DNA from: an uncultured Clostridia bacterium
Lineage (GTDB): Bacteria > Bacillota > Clostridia > TANB77 > CAG-508
DNA length: 64,000 nucleotides
Direction: 5' to 3'
Assembly: GCA_944393505.1 (NCBI GenBank)
Contig: CALYAK010000009.1
Span: forward strand, 1-64,000
Shown here: positions 40,469 to 50,446 of the stretch, piece after piece
Layout of the letters: the number at the start of each line of letters is the position of its first letter
How positions within the stretch are numbered: the stretch's first letter is position 1
Translations under genes and position numbers: made by a program
The notes under the pieces: generated by a model
What the model saw: the letters and a program-made list of their open reading frames with translations, nothing else
The model's database searches: none
Told to the model about the DNA's origin: nothing

Positions 40469-42553
40469 TTATTGCTCTTTCTTTGCTCTAGTTGCAACAA
40501 TTGCTTCTAGTACAGATTTTGGAACTTCTTCATAATGAGATGGTTCCATTGAATAGGTTCCTCTACCTTGTGTTTTTGAACGTAAGTCTGTTGCATAGCC
40601 AAACATCTCAGATAATGGAATAAATCCACGAATGATTTGCATTCCAGCTCTTGCTTCCATACCTTCCATTCTTCCTCTTCTTGAGTTAATGTCTCCAATA
40701 ACATCTCCCATGTATTCTTCTGGAACTGTTACTTCTACTTTCATGATAGGCTCTAATAACACTGATTTTGCTTGTTTACAACCTTCTTTGAAAGCCATTG
40801 ATCCAGCGATCTTGAATGCCATTTCAGAAGAGTCAACTTCATGGTAAGAACCATCTACTAAAGTAGCTTTAAAGTCAATAACTGGGTATCCAGCTAATAC
40901 ACCACTTTCAGCAGCTTCGCGAACACCTTCTTCGATTGGTTTGATGTATTCTTTTGGAACAGCACCACCAACGATTTTGCTTTCGAATTCAATTCCCTTT
41001 CCAGCTTCTAATGGTTCTAATTCTAACCAAACATGTCCATATTGTCCACGTCCACCAGATTGACGAATGAATTTTCCTTCTACTTTTACTTTGTTGCGAA
41101 TTGTTTCTTTGTAAGAAACTTGTGGTTTACCAACCGTACATTCTACTTTAAATTCTCTTTTTAAACGGTCAACAATGATATCTAGGTGTAACTCACCCAT
41201 ACCAGCGATAATCGTTTGACCTGTTTCATGATCTGTATAAGTTTTAAATGTAGGATCTTCTTCTGCAAGTTTTGCAAGTGCAATTCCCATTTTCTCGCTA
41301 TTTGCCTTATCTTTTGGCTCAATCGCGATATCAATAACTGGCTCTGGGAATTCCATGGATTCTAGGATAACTGGGTGATTTGGATCACATAAAGTATCTC
41401 CTGTTGAAACCTCTTTTAAGCCTACTGCAGCTGCAATATCTCCAGCATAAATTTGGTCAATATCTTGTCTATGGTTTGAATGCATTAATAGAATTCTTCC
41501 CATACGATCCTTTTTACCTTTATTGGCATTTAAAATTGTTGATCCAGATGTTAATGTTCCAGAATATACTCTGAAGAAACAAAGTTTTCCAACGAATGGA
41601 TCTGTTGCAATTTTGAATGCTAATGCAGCAAAAGGTTCTGTGTCTGATGTCTTTCTTTCTGTTTCTTCTCCATCTAATGTTACACCTTTAATATGTGGAA
41701 TATCTAATGGAGATGGCATAAAGTCAACAACAGCATTTAATAATTCTTGAACACCTTTGTTTTTGTAAGAAGAACCACATACAACTGGAACAATTTTATT
41801 TGCTAATGTTCCAATACGAATTCCTTTTTTTATTTCTTCTTCTGTTAGTTCTTCACCATCTAGGTATTTCATCATTAATTCATCATCTTGCTCAGCAGCA
41901 GCTTCGATCATCTTTGCACGATATTCTTCTGCTTGTGCTTTTAGATCATCTGGAATTTCACCTTCTTCAATTACTTTTCCTAAATCGTCTTTGTGAATAA
42001 AAGCTCTCATTTTAATCAAATCAACGATTCCTTGGAAATGATCTTCTGCTCCAATTGGTAATTGGATTGGAACTGCATTTGCTTTTAAACGATTGATTAA
42101 TTGGTCAACGCAAAGCATAAAGTCAGCTCCTGTGATATCCATTTTATTTACGTATACCATTCTTGGAACTTCATATTTATCGGCTTGTCTCCAAACAGTT
42201 TCTGTTTGTGGTTGAACTCCACCTTTTGCAGCTAAAACTGTAACAGCACCATCAAGTACTCTTAAAGATCTTTGAACTTCTACGGTAAAGTCTACGTGTC
42301 CTGGAGTGTCAATGATGTTAATTCGATGACCTAACCATTGGCAAGTAGTTGCTGCAGAAGTAATGGTAATACCTCTTTCTTGCTCTTGAACCATCCAGTC
42401 CATGGTTGCTTCACCCTCATGAACTTCTCCGATTTTATGAGTTTTACCTGTATAGAAAAGTATTCTCTCTGTTGTTGTTGTTTTTCCTGCATCGATGTGA
42501 GCCATGATTCCTATATTTCTAGTTTTCTCTAAAGGAAACTCTCTTCCAGCCAT
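40469..42553 (-). CDS. fusA: Elongation factor G
   Basis: 694 residues, standard length. It is the translocation GTPase. [14 protein letters not shown]-loop, [22 protein letters not shown] and NKMD, then domains II-V including [12 protein letters not shown]. It lies between rpsG and tuf as usual. It has no in-frame CGG. Confidence 0.99.
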   Translation of the reverse strand: MAGREFPLEKTRNIGIMAHIDAGKTTTTERILFYTGKTHKIGEVHEGEATMDWMVQEQERGITITSAATTCQWLGHRINIIDTPGHVDFTVEVQRSLRVLDGAVTVLAAKGGVQPQTETVWRQADKYEVPRMVYVNKMDITGADFMLCVDQLINRLKANAVPIQLPIGAEDHFQGIVDLIKMRAFIHKDDLGKVIEEGEIPDDLKAQAEEYRAKMIEAAAEQDDELMMKYLDGEELTEEEIKKGIRIGTLANKIVPVVCGSSYKNKGVQELLNAVVDFMPSPLDIPHIKGVTLDGEETERKTSDTEPFAALAFKIATDPFVGKLCFFRVYSGTLTSGSTILNANKGKKDRMGRILLMHSNHRQDIDQIYAGDIAAAVGLKEVSTGDTLCDPNHPVILESMEFPEPVIDIAIEPKDKANSEKMGIALAKLAEEDPTFKTYTDHETGQTIIAGMGELHLDIIVDRLKREFKVECTVGKPQVSYKETIRNKVKVEGKFIRQSGGRGQYGHVWLELEPLEAGKGIEFESKIVGGAVPKEYIKPIEEGVREAAESGVLAGYPVIDFKATLVDGSYHEVDSSEMAFKIAGSMAFKEGCKQAKSVLLEPIMKVEVTVPEEYMGDVIGDINSRRGRMEGMEARAGMQIIRGFIPLSEMFGYATDLRSKTQGRGTYSMEPSHYEEVPKSVLEAIVATRAKKEQ

Positions 42554-42627
42554 TTTATCCTCCTTCTTTTCTTACAAACTCTATTTTTAAATAATAAAAA
42601 TGAATCTGTCGTCTATTTGTTCTTATT

Positions 42628-43098
42628 TTAGAATTTATAATGTGCAAAAGCTTTATTAGCTTCAGCCATTCTATGCATATCTTCTTTCTTCTTGAATGCT
42701 CCACCATTTCCAGCTACTGCATCAATGATTTCAGCTGCTAATTTTTCAGCCATTGTTTTCTCATGTCTATTTCTAGCATAAGTAACTAACCATCTTAAAC
42801 CTAAAGTTTGTCTTCTTTCTGGTCTAATTTCGATTGGCACTTGGTATGTTGCACCACCAATTCTTCTAGCTTTTACTTCTAGAACTGGCATAACATTATT
42901 AAGTGCTGCTTCAAATAGCTCTAATGGATCTTTTTGCTCTTTTTCTTTTATGATGTCAAATGCTTCATAAACGATTTTTTGAGCAACTGTTTTCTTACCA
43001 TCTAGCATAACGTTGTTAATTAATTTGGTAACAACTTTGCTATTATAAATTGGATCTGGTAATACTTCTCTTTTTGCAATATATCCTTTTCTTGGCAC
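42628..43098 (-). CDS. rpsG: Ribosomal protein uS7
   Basis: 156 residues, exactly the usual length, if started at the GTG of 43098 ([19 protein letters not shown]). This GTG follows AAGGAGGG by seven bases. The longer open frame with an upstream ATG places the Shine-Dalgarno inside the gene and is unlikely. uS7 nucleates assembly of the 30S head and lies at the E site. Confidence 0.98.
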   Translation of the reverse strand: MPRKGYIAKREVLPDPIYNSKVVTKLINNVMLDGKKTVAQKIVYEAFDIIKEKEQKDPLELFEAALNNVMPVLEVKARRIGGATYQVPIEIRPERRQTLGLRWLVTYARNRHEKTMAEKLAAEIIDAVAGNGGAFKKKEDMHRMAEANKAFAHYKF

Positions 43099-43251
43099 TA
43101 TTCTTCCCTCCTTTTTCATTTTGATACAAATAATTTTGCATCTTTCGGTACTCTGGAAAGTTTTTCTTTCCCGTATAGCGCTTAATTTATTTCAAATTTA
43201 AGTACCTTAAATTAGTAGTAACTAAGCACTAAAAAATTTTTGAGCTTCGAT

Positions 43252-43665
43252 TTATTTCTTAGGTTTCTTAGCTCCGTATTTTGATCTGCCTTGCATTCTG
43301 TCTTTTACACCTGCTGTATCCAATGTTCCTCTGATAATGTGGTAACGAACACCTGGAAGATCTTTTACTCTTCCTCCTCTAATTAGAACAACGCTATGCT
43401 CTTGTAGGTTATGTCCAATTCCAGGAATATAAGATGTTACTTCATAACCATTGGATAAACGAACTCTGGCAACTTTTCTTAATGCTGAGTTTGGTTTCTT
43501 TGGTGTTACAGTCTTAACAACAGTACATACTCCTCTTTTTTGTGGTGATCTCTTGTTGGTTTGTGTTTTCTTTCTAGAATTGTAACCATGTTGTAAAGCT
43601 GGAGCTGTTGATTTTGTTTCTGTTGTTTTTCTTCCCTTTCTTACTAATTGATTAATCGTTGGCAC
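43252..43665 (-). CDS. rpsL: Ribosomal protein uS12
   Basis: 137 residues. It belongs to the decoding centre of the 30S subunit. [12 protein letters not shown] start, [17 protein letters not shown] with the Lys where streptomycin-resistance changes occur, and [16 protein letters not shown]. The sequence looks like a streptomycin-sensitive, accuracy-normal form. It is first in the str operon. It has no in-frame CGG. Confidence 0.99.
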   Translation of the reverse strand: MPTINQLVRKGRKTTETKSTAPALQHGYNSRKKTQTNKRSPQKRGVCTVVKTVTPKKPNSALRKVARVRLSNGYEVTSYIPGIGHNLQEHSVVLIRGGRVKDLPGVRYHIIRGTLDTAGVKDRMQGRSKYGAKKPKK

Positions 43666-43699
43666 TTAAATTTCACCTCCTTAATATGATTTACATAAA

Positions 43700-43737
43700 A
43701 AAATACTAGAGTTAACTAATATTAACTCTAGTATTTT
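43700..43737 (-). terminator. Terminator after the repeat-protein gene
   Basis: AATACTAGAGTTAA / TTAACTCTAGTATT perfect hairpin followed by T-rich DNA in either direction, between the repeat-protein gene and rpsL. Confidence 0.75.
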
Positions 43738-43815
43738 AACATTTTTTTCTAGATAAGTCAATAATTTCCGCTTAAGTTATCTTAATATTTCTAGAAGAAT
43801 TCCGATATTCCTCGA

Positions 43816-45603
43816 TTAGTCTTCTGCTGGTTCTCTTCCTTCTGGTTTTTCCTTTGGTTGTCCTTCTTTTTCTTTCTTTTCCCAGCTCTTTACTTCTGCT
43901 ATGATATCTTCTACAGAATACTCTTGTCCTTCTTGTCCTGCAGAATCATGTAATTGTTTTGCAAAAGCTTGCCCTTTCTCACTTCTTCTGCTTTGTCTTG
44001 TTAATGCATCTTCTATTTTCTTAGCTTGTTCCGATGTCATTTCATGTTCTTCTACTTTTGTAGGAGCAATTGGAGTTTCCGTTTCGTGTTCTGGCATTTG
44101 TTGATGTTCTTCAACTCGAGTAGGTTGAACTGGTTCTTCATGTTCCTGTGATGTTGTTCTTTGTTCTGGTGCTCCTGTAATTCTCTTTGGCTCCTCTGTT
44201 CCTAAGAAGAAGTCTACGAATCTTTGGAATCTTGTTGGTTTATATCCATTTACTTCGATTCCATCCATTTTTCTAGCACGATTCATAACTCTCATCATGA
44301 TTCTTCTTGTATCACTTGTTTGGTTTTGGAAAGCAGCAGGATCATTCATCTTATTTGCATCATACGTAAGTTTTAAGTCAGTGTCTTCTCCATTTAGCAA
44401 TTTTACATATTCTTCAAAGTTTTTCGTACCTTGCTCTCTATCTAAAGTTCTTAATACTTTAAATAATCCAATATCACATTTTTTATATCTTCCTGGTCGA
44501 ACACCTTTTATCACTTCTTTTAGATAACGTTTATCTTCTTTTCTAAAGTCTCGAATTGCACCTTTTTCCGTATCAAATATTTTCTTAGCTCCGTTTGCAA
44601 AAGTAATTTCATAAGTACTATCTAATGCTGTATACTTGATTGCTGCAATTGGTCCTTCTGGTTTTGGTAGATCTGGAGCTGGTGGAGGTGTCTGTCCTTC
44701 ACCTTCTCCTCTTCCTGGTGCTGGTGGAGGTGTCTGTCCTTCACCTTCTCCTCTTCCTGGTGCTGGTGGAGGTGTCTGTCCTTCGCCTTCTCCTCTTCCT
44801 GGTGCTGGTGGAGGTGTCTGTCCTTCGCCTTCACCTCTTCCCGGTGCTGGTGGAGGTGTCTGTCCTTCGCCTTCTCCTCTTCCCGGTGCTGGTGGAGGTG
44901 TCTGTCCTTCGCCTTTAGATTCCTTTTCTTTTTCATCTGTTAGTTTTTTCAATTCTTGATTCATTTGACGAACTGTTGTAGTATCTTTGATTTTGCTCAT
45001 CATCTTATCTAATTTTGTTAAATCAACAGAGCCATTTTCCATAACATCTAAAGTATGAGAAAAGAATTTCATACGATCTACTTCTGCACACAAAGCATCG
45101 CTTTTTGTTTTTAATTCTGCGATTGCTTTTGTTGCAATATCTTTATCAGAATTAAATATTTCTAACTCTTCTTCTGATCCGCCTAATTTTATTTTTTGTT
45201 CAGCTATATCTAAAGCTCTTTTTGCATTTGCTAAATATTTACTTTCAAATGTTTTTAGTTCTGCTTCTTTTGCGCTTAATTCTTGATTAACTTGTTGTCT
45301 CATCGTATATAGATCTGTTTTTAAAGCTTTTTCTGCTTCTGCTTGAACAATTTCTAAATCTTGTTTTTGTCTTAGTTTTGCTGCATATCTTGGATCTGAT
45401 ATTGGATTTGGTGGCAAATCAATTCCAGAAGCTCTTTTAATTCCTGCTAAGCGTTTTGCTTCTTTTTCACGATCTTCTCTCTCGACTTCAGCAATTTCTG
45501 TTGATAATGTTTCTATTTCTTCTTTTCTTTCAGCTATTTGTTTTGCATTCTCAGTATAAGCTTTTACAAATTTTTTCATTTCTTCATCAAATTTGTTTGC
45601 CAT
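43816..45603 (-). CDS. Coiled-coil protein with a Gly/Pro-rich tandem repeat, function unknown
   Basis: 595 residues, no signal peptide. Residues 1-215 are highly charged and helical, with long coiled coils ([21 protein letters not shown]). Residues of about 230-310 are six near-identical 14-residue repeats ([14 protein letters not shown]). A globular basic region follows (about 315-455), then an acidic, disordered tail to the C-terminus. I do not recognise a family. It lies upstream of the str operon, with its own terminator between. It might be a scaffold or a cytoskeletal-type protein. Confidence 0.75.
   Translation of the reverse strand: MANKFDEEMKKFVKAYTENAKQIAERKEEIETLSTEIAEVEREDREKEAKRLAGIKRASGIDLPPNPISDPRYAAKLRQKQDLEIVQAEAEKALKTDLYTMRQQVNQELSAKEAELKTFESKYLANAKRALDIAEQKIKLGGSEEELEIFNSDKDIATKAIAELKTKSDALCAEVDRMKFFSHTLDVMENGSVDLTKLDKMMSKIKDTTTVRQMNQELKKLTDEKEKESKGEGQTPPPAPGRGEGEGQTPPPAPGRGEGEGQTPPPAPGRGEGEGQTPPPAPGRGEGEGQTPPPAPGRGEGEGQTPPPAPDLPKPEGPIAAIKYTALDSTYEITFANGAKKIFDTEKGAIRDFRKEDKRYLKEVIKGVRPGRYKKCDIGLFKVLRTLDREQGTKNFEEYVKLLNGEDTDLKLTYDANKMNDPAAFQNQTSDTRRIMMRVMNRARKMDGIEVNGYKPTRFQRFVDFFLGTEEPKRITGAPEQRTTSQEHEEPVQPTRVEEHQQMPEHETETPIAPTKVEEHEMTSEQAKKIEDALTRQSRRSEKGQAFAKQLHDSAGQEGQEYSVEDIIAEVKSWEKKEKEGQPKEKPEGREPAED
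44675..44915 (-). repeat. 42-bp coding minisatellite, six copies
   Basis: The unit encodes [14 protein letters not shown]. Copies differ at only a few positions, so the array is young or kept uniform by recombination. As 42 is a multiple of three, several other frames on both strands stay open through the array; these are shadows. Confidence 0.9.
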
Positions 45604-45715
45604 ATTATTTCCCCCTTATTATGGTATCCATCTTTTTTATTTTACCATATTTTTCAAAAATTAGCAACAATTTTATGTAAATTTACTTTTTTGTCATAAA
45701 AATATTATCTTTTTG

Positions 45716-47038
45716 TTACTTTTTTGTCATATTTTGTCTAATTTTTTGAAGAGCTCTCTCTGACAATTTTTCATATCTTTGTTTCTTGTCTTTTACAAAT
45801 TCCTCTAAGCTTGGCAAAATTCCAAAATTTGCATTCATTGGTTGAAAGTCTTCTCTTTCGGTTGCAATATATTGTGCCAAAGTTCCAATCATCGTTTCTT
45901 CCGGAAATACAACTGGCTCTTTTTCTTTTATTTTTGCTATTACATTTTTTCCTACTACTAATCCAGAAGCAATCGATTCTACATAGCCTTCTACTCCTGT
46001 GATTTGTCCTGCAAAATATAGACTTGGAATTGTTCGAAAACAATAAGTAGAATCAAGTAGTTTTGGTGAGTTAAGATAGGTATTGCGATGCATCACACCA
46101 TATTTTACAAACTCCGCTTCTTGCATTCCTGGAATCATTTGAAATACTCTCTTTTGTTCTCCATATTTTAAATTTGTTTGAAAACCAACTAAATTAAATA
46201 AATTTCCCTCCTGATTATCTTGTCTCAATTGAACAATTGCATAAGGTCTCTTTCCAGTTCTCGGATCAGTAAATCCCACTGGTTTTAGTGGACCAAATCT
46301 TAACGTATCAATTCCTCTTTTAGCCATTACTTCAATCGGCATACAACCTTCAAATATTTCTCTTTTTTCAAATTCATGTAAATTAACAACTTCTGCATGA
46401 ACAAGTTCTTGCCAGAATGTTTCATATTCCTCTTGATTCATTGGAAGATTCAAATAACTACTGTCCCCTTTTCCATAACGGTCTCCCCAAAAAGCAATAC
46501 GAAAATCGATTGAATCTTTTTCTACAATTGGTGCTGCTGCATCAAAAAAATGAAGCTCTTCCATTCCAGTAATTTCTTGGATCTGGTTTGTTAAAGAATC
46601 CGATGTTAAAGGTCCGGTTGCTACTACTACGACTCCTCTTTCGATTAGTTCTTTTAAAGAAATGTCTTTTCCAACTTCTTTTCTTATAATTTCGATCTTC
46701 GAGTTTTGTTCCATTGATTTCGTTACTTCTTCTGCGAACTTTTCTCGATCAACTGCCAAAGCTTGTCCTGCTGGTACTGCTACTTGATCTGCTATTTTGA
46801 TTAGATTCGAATCCAATAGGCGCAGTTCTTCTTTTAAAAGTCCGCAAGCATTTGTAATTAAATTAGATTTAAAAGAATTGCTACAAACAACTTCTGCTAA
46901 ATTTTGATTACTATGTGCTGGTGAAAATCGGTTAGGCTTCATCTCCCATAGCTTCACTTTTATTCCTTGTTTTGCAATTTGATAAGCAGCCTCACAACCT
47001 GCAAGTCCTCCTCCAATTATATTCACTTCTTTCTCCAT
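45716..47038 (-). CDS. trmFO: Methylenetetrahydrofolate-tRNA-(uracil-5-)-methyltransferase TrmFO
   Basis: 440 residues. It makes m5U54 in the tRNA T loop using FAD and methylene-THF. The N-terminal dinucleotide-binding motif is EKEVNIIGGGLAGCEAA. Next are the GidA-like SPAHSNQNLAEVVCSNSFKS with the catalytic Cys, a central RPYAIVQLRQDN and the C-terminal TGVEGYVESIASGL. The ATG at 47038 is preceded by AGGTG at five bases; a longer open frame upstream overlaps the island C terminator and is rejected. Confidence 0.95.
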   Translation of the reverse strand: MEKEVNIIGGGLAGCEAAYQIAKQGIKVKLWEMKPNRFSPAHSNQNLAEVVCSNSFKSNLITNACGLLKEELRLLDSNLIKIADQVAVPAGQALAVDREKFAEEVTKSMEQNSKIEIIRKEVGKDISLKELIERGVVVVATGPLTSDSLTNQIQEITGMEELHFFDAAAPIVEKDSIDFRIAFWGDRYGKGDSSYLNLPMNQEEYETFWQELVHAEVVNLHEFEKREIFEGCMPIEVMAKRGIDTLRFGPLKPVGFTDPRTGKRPYAIVQLRQDNQEGNLFNLVGFQTNLKYGEQKRVFQMIPGMQEAEFVKYGVMHRNTYLNSPKLLDSTYCFRTIPSLYFAGQITGVEGYVESIASGLVVGKNVIAKIKEKEPVVFPEETMIGTLAQYIATEREDFQPMNANFGILPSLEEFVKDKKQRYEKLSERALQKIRQNMTKK

Positions 47039-47088
47039 TCTGACACCTAACTTTCTATATAATTTTATTCTTTTCTTCATTTTTCTAA

Positions 47089-47124
47089 TTAAAAAAGTAA
47101 GTTCCGAGCTATGCCGCCCGGAAC
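47089..47124 (-). terminator. Terminator of island C gene
   Basis: GTTCCG / CGGAAC hairpin with a GC-rich loop, then a TTACTTTTTT tract on the minus strand. It resembles the island D terminator in sequence (GTGG, CCGGGCG, ATAGC). Confidence 0.7.
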
Positions 47125-47133
47125 CCACACAAA

Positions 47134-47613
47134 TTAAGCTGCGAAAAAGTTCTCAACAACATTACTGTGCTGAATTTTCAGACGGATCTCCCCTTGTTTG
47201 AGAATCATGTATCCGCCCTCGTTCATTACAATGGTAGCGGTACTTCTCAGAAAAGGAACAGCATCCATCATGAGACATCTGAATCCATGCTTTTCTCCCT
47301 CTCTCTGTTCGTAGACATCCACAAAGTTGCATCGTACATCCTGACGATACACTACATTCTCGTCTGTTCGACGCATGACCCAGAGGACATCATTATCCAT
47401 GTCCCAGTAGATGGCTATTAGCCGTTTTGTCTTTTCACTCCAGTCAATGGTGTCTTTGCAAATAGCCCAAACAACCAGAGCCATAAGTGCCAGTACAACC
47501 AGGCAAACGCCACCCATCTTGATCCACGAATCTTGTCCAGGAAGCAGTAAATAGAGTCCAACTGCCACCACTAAACAAGAAAAGAAGATCCGCAGTTTTG
47601 AGTTTTTACTCAT
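47134..47613 (-). CDS. Island C: two-helix membrane protein of foreign composition
   Basis: 159 residues. There are two membrane helices (about residues 8-25 and 33-52), followed by a cytoplasmic or external beta-rich domain that I do not recognise. Base composition is much richer in G+C than the flanks. It uses CGG as Arg at 47422-47424 and 47590-47592 with no frame change. It has a TATAAT box, a palindrome in its leader and its own terminator. It sits between trmFO and a histidine kinase gene. Likely recently acquired. Confidence 0.6.
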   Translation of the reverse strand: MSKNSKLRIFFSCLVVAVGLYLLLPGQDSWIKMGGVCLVVLALMALVVWAICKDTIDWSEKTKRLIAIYWDMDNDVLWVMRRTDENVVYRQDVRCNFVDVYEQREGEKHGFRCLMMDAVPFLRSTATIVMNEGGYMILKQGEIRLKIQHSNVVENFFAA

Positions 47614-47640
47614 CTTTTTCCCTTCTTTCCTAATTGTGTG

Positions 47641-47656
47641 TGTATATTGCTATACA
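47641..47656. repeat. Operator-like palindrome upstream of island C gene
   Basis: TGTATA-TTGC-TATACA inverted repeat between a TATAAT box (complement at 47662-47667) and the ATG. The similar TGTAAG-TTG-CTTACA lies at the same place upstream of island D. It may be a binding site for a GntR-like repressor. Confidence 0.5.
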
Positions 47657-47736
47657 ATTTTATTATATCACAAATTTTTGTATTTTTCATTTATATGAGG
47701 AATTCCTTTATTTTTCTAGTTCTTTTCCCTCTATCC

Positions 47737-47770
47737 AAAAAGAGTTGCCCATTTTTTTGCAACTCTTTCT
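47737..47770 (-). terminator. Terminator of the SAS-RR-HK operon
   Basis: AAAGAGTTGC / GCAACTCTTT hairpin followed by T residues on the minus strand, just after the kinase gene. Confidence 0.85.
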
Positions 47771-47778
47771 TCATTCTA

Positions 47779-48990
47779 TTAAATGATCACCGTAAAACAA
47801 ATCATATCTTCTTTTGTAATTTCTGCTGTTATCTTTCCTTTATGAATATCAACAATGGATTTTGCAATCGATAAACCAATTCCATATCCTTCTTTGGTCT
47901 TGCTCCTTGATCGGTCTTCTCGATAAAAACGATCAAAAATTTTAGTCACATGGATATTTTTACTATTTTCACAATTATTTATAAATTGCATTTTTACACT
48001 TTTTCCTTGTTTTTCGACTTTTATTTCGATTTTTCCCTCCTTTGGAGTATATTTGATTGCATTATCCAATAATATCGTTATCAGTTCCTTGATACTATCA
48101 CGATTTGCTTTCATCTTTATCTCTGGTTTTCTTTCGTAGATAATTTGTTTTTCTTGTGCTAACACTCCAAATTCTTTTATTTCTTCTTGAATTAAATCCG
48201 TTATGGAAAATTCGGTATAATTCATTTCCATTTTTCTTTCTTCTACATTTGCTAAATTTAATAAGCTCTTAATTAAGGTGTCTAATCTTTGTGCTTGCTT
48301 CTTGATACTTCTAATTAGTTCATTATTTTCTTTTGAAGTCATTTCCAAAATATCCGTATTTGCCATAATCGCTGCTAACGGTGTTTTTAGCTCATGTCCC
48401 GCATTAGTAACAAACTGTTTTTGCTTTTCAATATTCTTTATCATCGGTGCCAGTACTCTTTTTGACAAGATAGAGATGCATAGAAAAACAATGAGTAACC
48501 CAATTGCTATAATGAGAATGGATTTTTTTGTTGTCGATTGAAAATTGTTTAATTGCATCGAACAATCTAAAAATATAATTAATTTTTCCTCTTCATCTTG
48601 GGTAATTCGATATTTATAGTTACCATAATATCCAGTCTGTTTCGAGTCAGCTAATACTTCTTGTAAAATCGTTTGTGCATCTTCCTGATTTACTGCTGCT
48701 ATATATTGCATGTTGGTTTCCAAAATTTCTCCATCATCATTTGTTCTGATGATGAAATATCGAGTAGAAAACTGCGTTTCTTTTGTGATAAAGTCTGCTA
48801 ACTCATCATCTCTTGGTTTGTATTCTGGTATTCTTCCATCATTCTCCGAAATCAAATTTAATAACCCATCTAGTTGTCGATTCATCATATTATAATTCTC
48901 AAATGTGATAATGCCAAAAATACTACAGGTTACAATTGTGATAACTGATATGGCTATGATAATAAATCTCGTTTGTAATTTTCGGATCAT
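47779..48990 (-). CDS. Sensor histidine kinase
   Basis: 403 residues. A membrane helix near residues 10-30, an extracytoplasmic sensor region of about 125 residues and a second helix (about 155-175) are followed by the HisKA domain (NAGHELKTPLAAIMANTDIL, phospho-His) and the HATPase_c domain (LLDNAIKYTP N box, GYGIGLSIAKSIV G box). Its start overlaps the response regulator stop by four bases (ATGA), so the two are translationally coupled. The signal is unknown. Confidence 0.95.
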   Translation of the reverse strand: MIRKLQTRFIIIAISVITIVTCSIFGIITFENYNMMNRQLDGLLNLISENDGRIPEYKPRDDELADFITKETQFSTRYFIIRTNDDGEILETNMQYIAAVNQEDAQTILQEVLADSKQTGYYGNYKYRITQDEEEKLIIFLDCSMQLNNFQSTTKKSILIIAIGLLIVFLCISILSKRVLAPMIKNIEKQKQFVTNAGHELKTPLAAIMANTDILEMTSKENNELIRSIKKQAQRLDTLIKSLLNLANVEERKMEMNYTEFSITDLIQEEIKEFGVLAQEKQIIYERKPEIKMKANRDSIKELITILLDNAIKYTPKEGKIEIKVEKQGKSVKMQFINNCENSKNIHVTKIFDRFYREDRSRSKTKEGYGIGLSIAKSIVDIHKGKITAEITKEDMICFTVII

Positions 48991-49667
48991 ACGATTTTCT
49001 CCAATACATAACCGTTTTTGTCATTGATTCGAATATTCGCTCCCAAAGCAGAGAATTTGTCTTGTAAAAAAGCAATGTACATGGTAACAATATTTTCATT
49101 CTTTTCCTCATTTGCCCAAACTCTTTTCTCTAGTTCCTGTTTATCAATTGTTCTTTCCTGATTGTTTACCAAAAACTCCATCACTTCACACTCTTTATGA
49201 TTTAAATGCAAAGAAGCTTTCTCACTCGAAATTTCCGAATTTTCCTTATTAAAAACGAGATTTCCAATTCGATACTTTTCTTTCCCCTCTTCTTTGATTC
49301 GCATTAAAGTTCGAACTCTAGCTAACAATTCTTTTTGATCAAATGGTTTGGTTAAATAGTCATTTGCCCCCGCGTCTAACCCTTCTACCTTATCATCAAC
49401 TTGGGATTTGGCTGTTAAGAATAGGATGGGTGTTTTGATATGATTTTTTCTCATCTCTTTTAATGCCTGGATTCCATCCATCTCTGGCATCATGATATCC
49501 AAGATCATCGCATCATAATTATTTTCTTTTGCTTTTTTCAAAGCTTGCTTTCCATTTTCTACGATGTCCACTTCATAATTACTATATTTTAATATCATTC
49601 CAATGGCTCTTGCCAAATCTTTTTCATCATCTGCTACCAATATTTTCTCTTTCTTTTTTTCTTTCAT
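48987..49667 (-). CDS. OmpR-family response regulator
   Basis: 226 residues. Receiver domain with the acidic pocket (VADDEKD), phospho-Asp in MILDIMMPEMDG, Thr in FLTAKS and Lys in LTKPF. The C-terminal winged helix starts near residue 130 (HLNHKECEVMEFLVNNQ). It is the cognate partner of the overlapping histidine kinase. It follows the small alarmone synthetase gene by three bases, linking two-component signalling with (p)ppGpp synthesis in one transcript. Confidence 0.96.
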   Translation of the reverse strand: MKEKKKEKILVADDEKDLARAIGMILKYSNYEVDIVENGKQALKKAKENNYDAMILDIMMPEMDGIQALKEMRKNHIKTPILFLTAKSQVDDKVEGLDAGANDYLTKPFDQKELLARVRTLMRIKEEGKEKYRIGNLVFNKENSEISSEKASLHLNHKECEVMEFLVNNQERTIDKQELEKRVWANEEKNENIVTMYIAFLQDKFSALGANIRINDKNGYVLEKIV

Positions 49668-49670
49668 CTT

Positions 49671-50279
49671 TTATTCCTCCTTACCATTGATCATATTTCG
49701 AATGGTCTGCATATTTAAATCAGTGGTTGCAATTTCGTCTGCACATCTTTTTAATTCTTCTACAATCATTTCTTGATTTTGAATGCTTTTTTTATATTTC
49801 ATTTGATGCTCTAAACTAGCCCAAAAATCCATTGCGATCGTTCGAATTTGAATTTCCACATTGACTGGATGTTTTTCTCCTGCGATATCTAGTAAAGTTT
49901 GAAATACAATATGATAACTTCGATATCCATTTGGTTTTGGATTTTTGATATAGTCTTTTTCTTCTAGCACGGTTAAGTCTTTGTATGTTTTTAACATTTC
50001 AACGACAGCATAAACATCATCAATGTAGGCACAGATAATTCGAATTCCTGCTGCATCGTAAATTTTCGTTAATGCCGTTTCTAAATTAACCGGTAAGTTT
50101 TTTCTTTTTAATTTTTCCTTCATGCTTTCTTCTGATTTGATCCTTGTTTTTACATATTCAATCGGATCTCTGTCATTATGAATGATTTTATATTTTCGAA
50201 TTACTTCTAGTCTTGCTGTTATTTCCGAAATAACTCCTTCTAGTAGAACGATAGAGTCTTTATAAAAGGATTCTTGCAT
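49671..50279 (-). CDS. Small alarmone synthetase (RelA/SpoT synthetase domain only)
   Basis: 202 residues, like YjbM/YwaC of Bacillus. Only the synthetase fold is present: IYDAAGIRIICAYIDD, PNGYRSYHIVFQT and VEIQIRTIAMDFWASLEHQMKYK. There is no HD hydrolase, TGS or ACT domain. It makes (p)ppGpp or pGpp from GTP/GDP/GMP and ATP. It is the first gene of the operon with the response regulator and kinase, which suggests signal-dependent alarmone production. Confidence 0.93.
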   Translation of the reverse strand: MQESFYKDSIVLLEGVISEITARLEVIRKYKIIHNDRDPIEYVKTRIKSEESMKEKLKRKNLPVNLETALTKIYDAAGIRIICAYIDDVYAVVEMLKTYKDLTVLEEKDYIKNPKPNGYRSYHIVFQTLLDIAGEKHPVNVEIQIRTIAMDFWASLEHQMKYKKSIQNQEMIVEELKRCADEIATTDLNMQTIRNMINGKEE

Positions 50280-50390
50280 TCATCTTTCCTCCTATCTTTT
50301 GAGGTATTTTATATAAGGTTTATTAACATTTTGTTATGCTTTTGTGTCCTTTTTGCAACTTTTTTAAACTTCACTTTAAATACAGACATA

Positions 50391-50418
50391 AAAAACCCCG
50401 GGCTATAGCGCCCGGGGT
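50391..50418 (-). terminator. Terminator of island D gene
   Basis: ACCCCGGGC / GCCCGGGGT hairpin with a GCTATA loop followed by TTTTTT on the minus strand. Confidence 0.85.
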
Positions 50419-50446
50419 CCACACCCCTTTATTTGTTGTTAACTTG

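Noticed and set aside
43099-43119. Upstream ATG start for rpsG
   Set aside because: The GTG start behind AAGGAGGG gives the standard 156-residue protein.
44622-44959. Long open frames on both strands across the 42-bp repeats
   Set aside because: They are produced by the repeat length being a multiple of three and lack ribosome binding sites.
47039-47128. N-terminal extension of trmFO
   Set aside because: It overlaps the island C terminator, and the dinucleotide-binding motif starts at the ATG of 47038.
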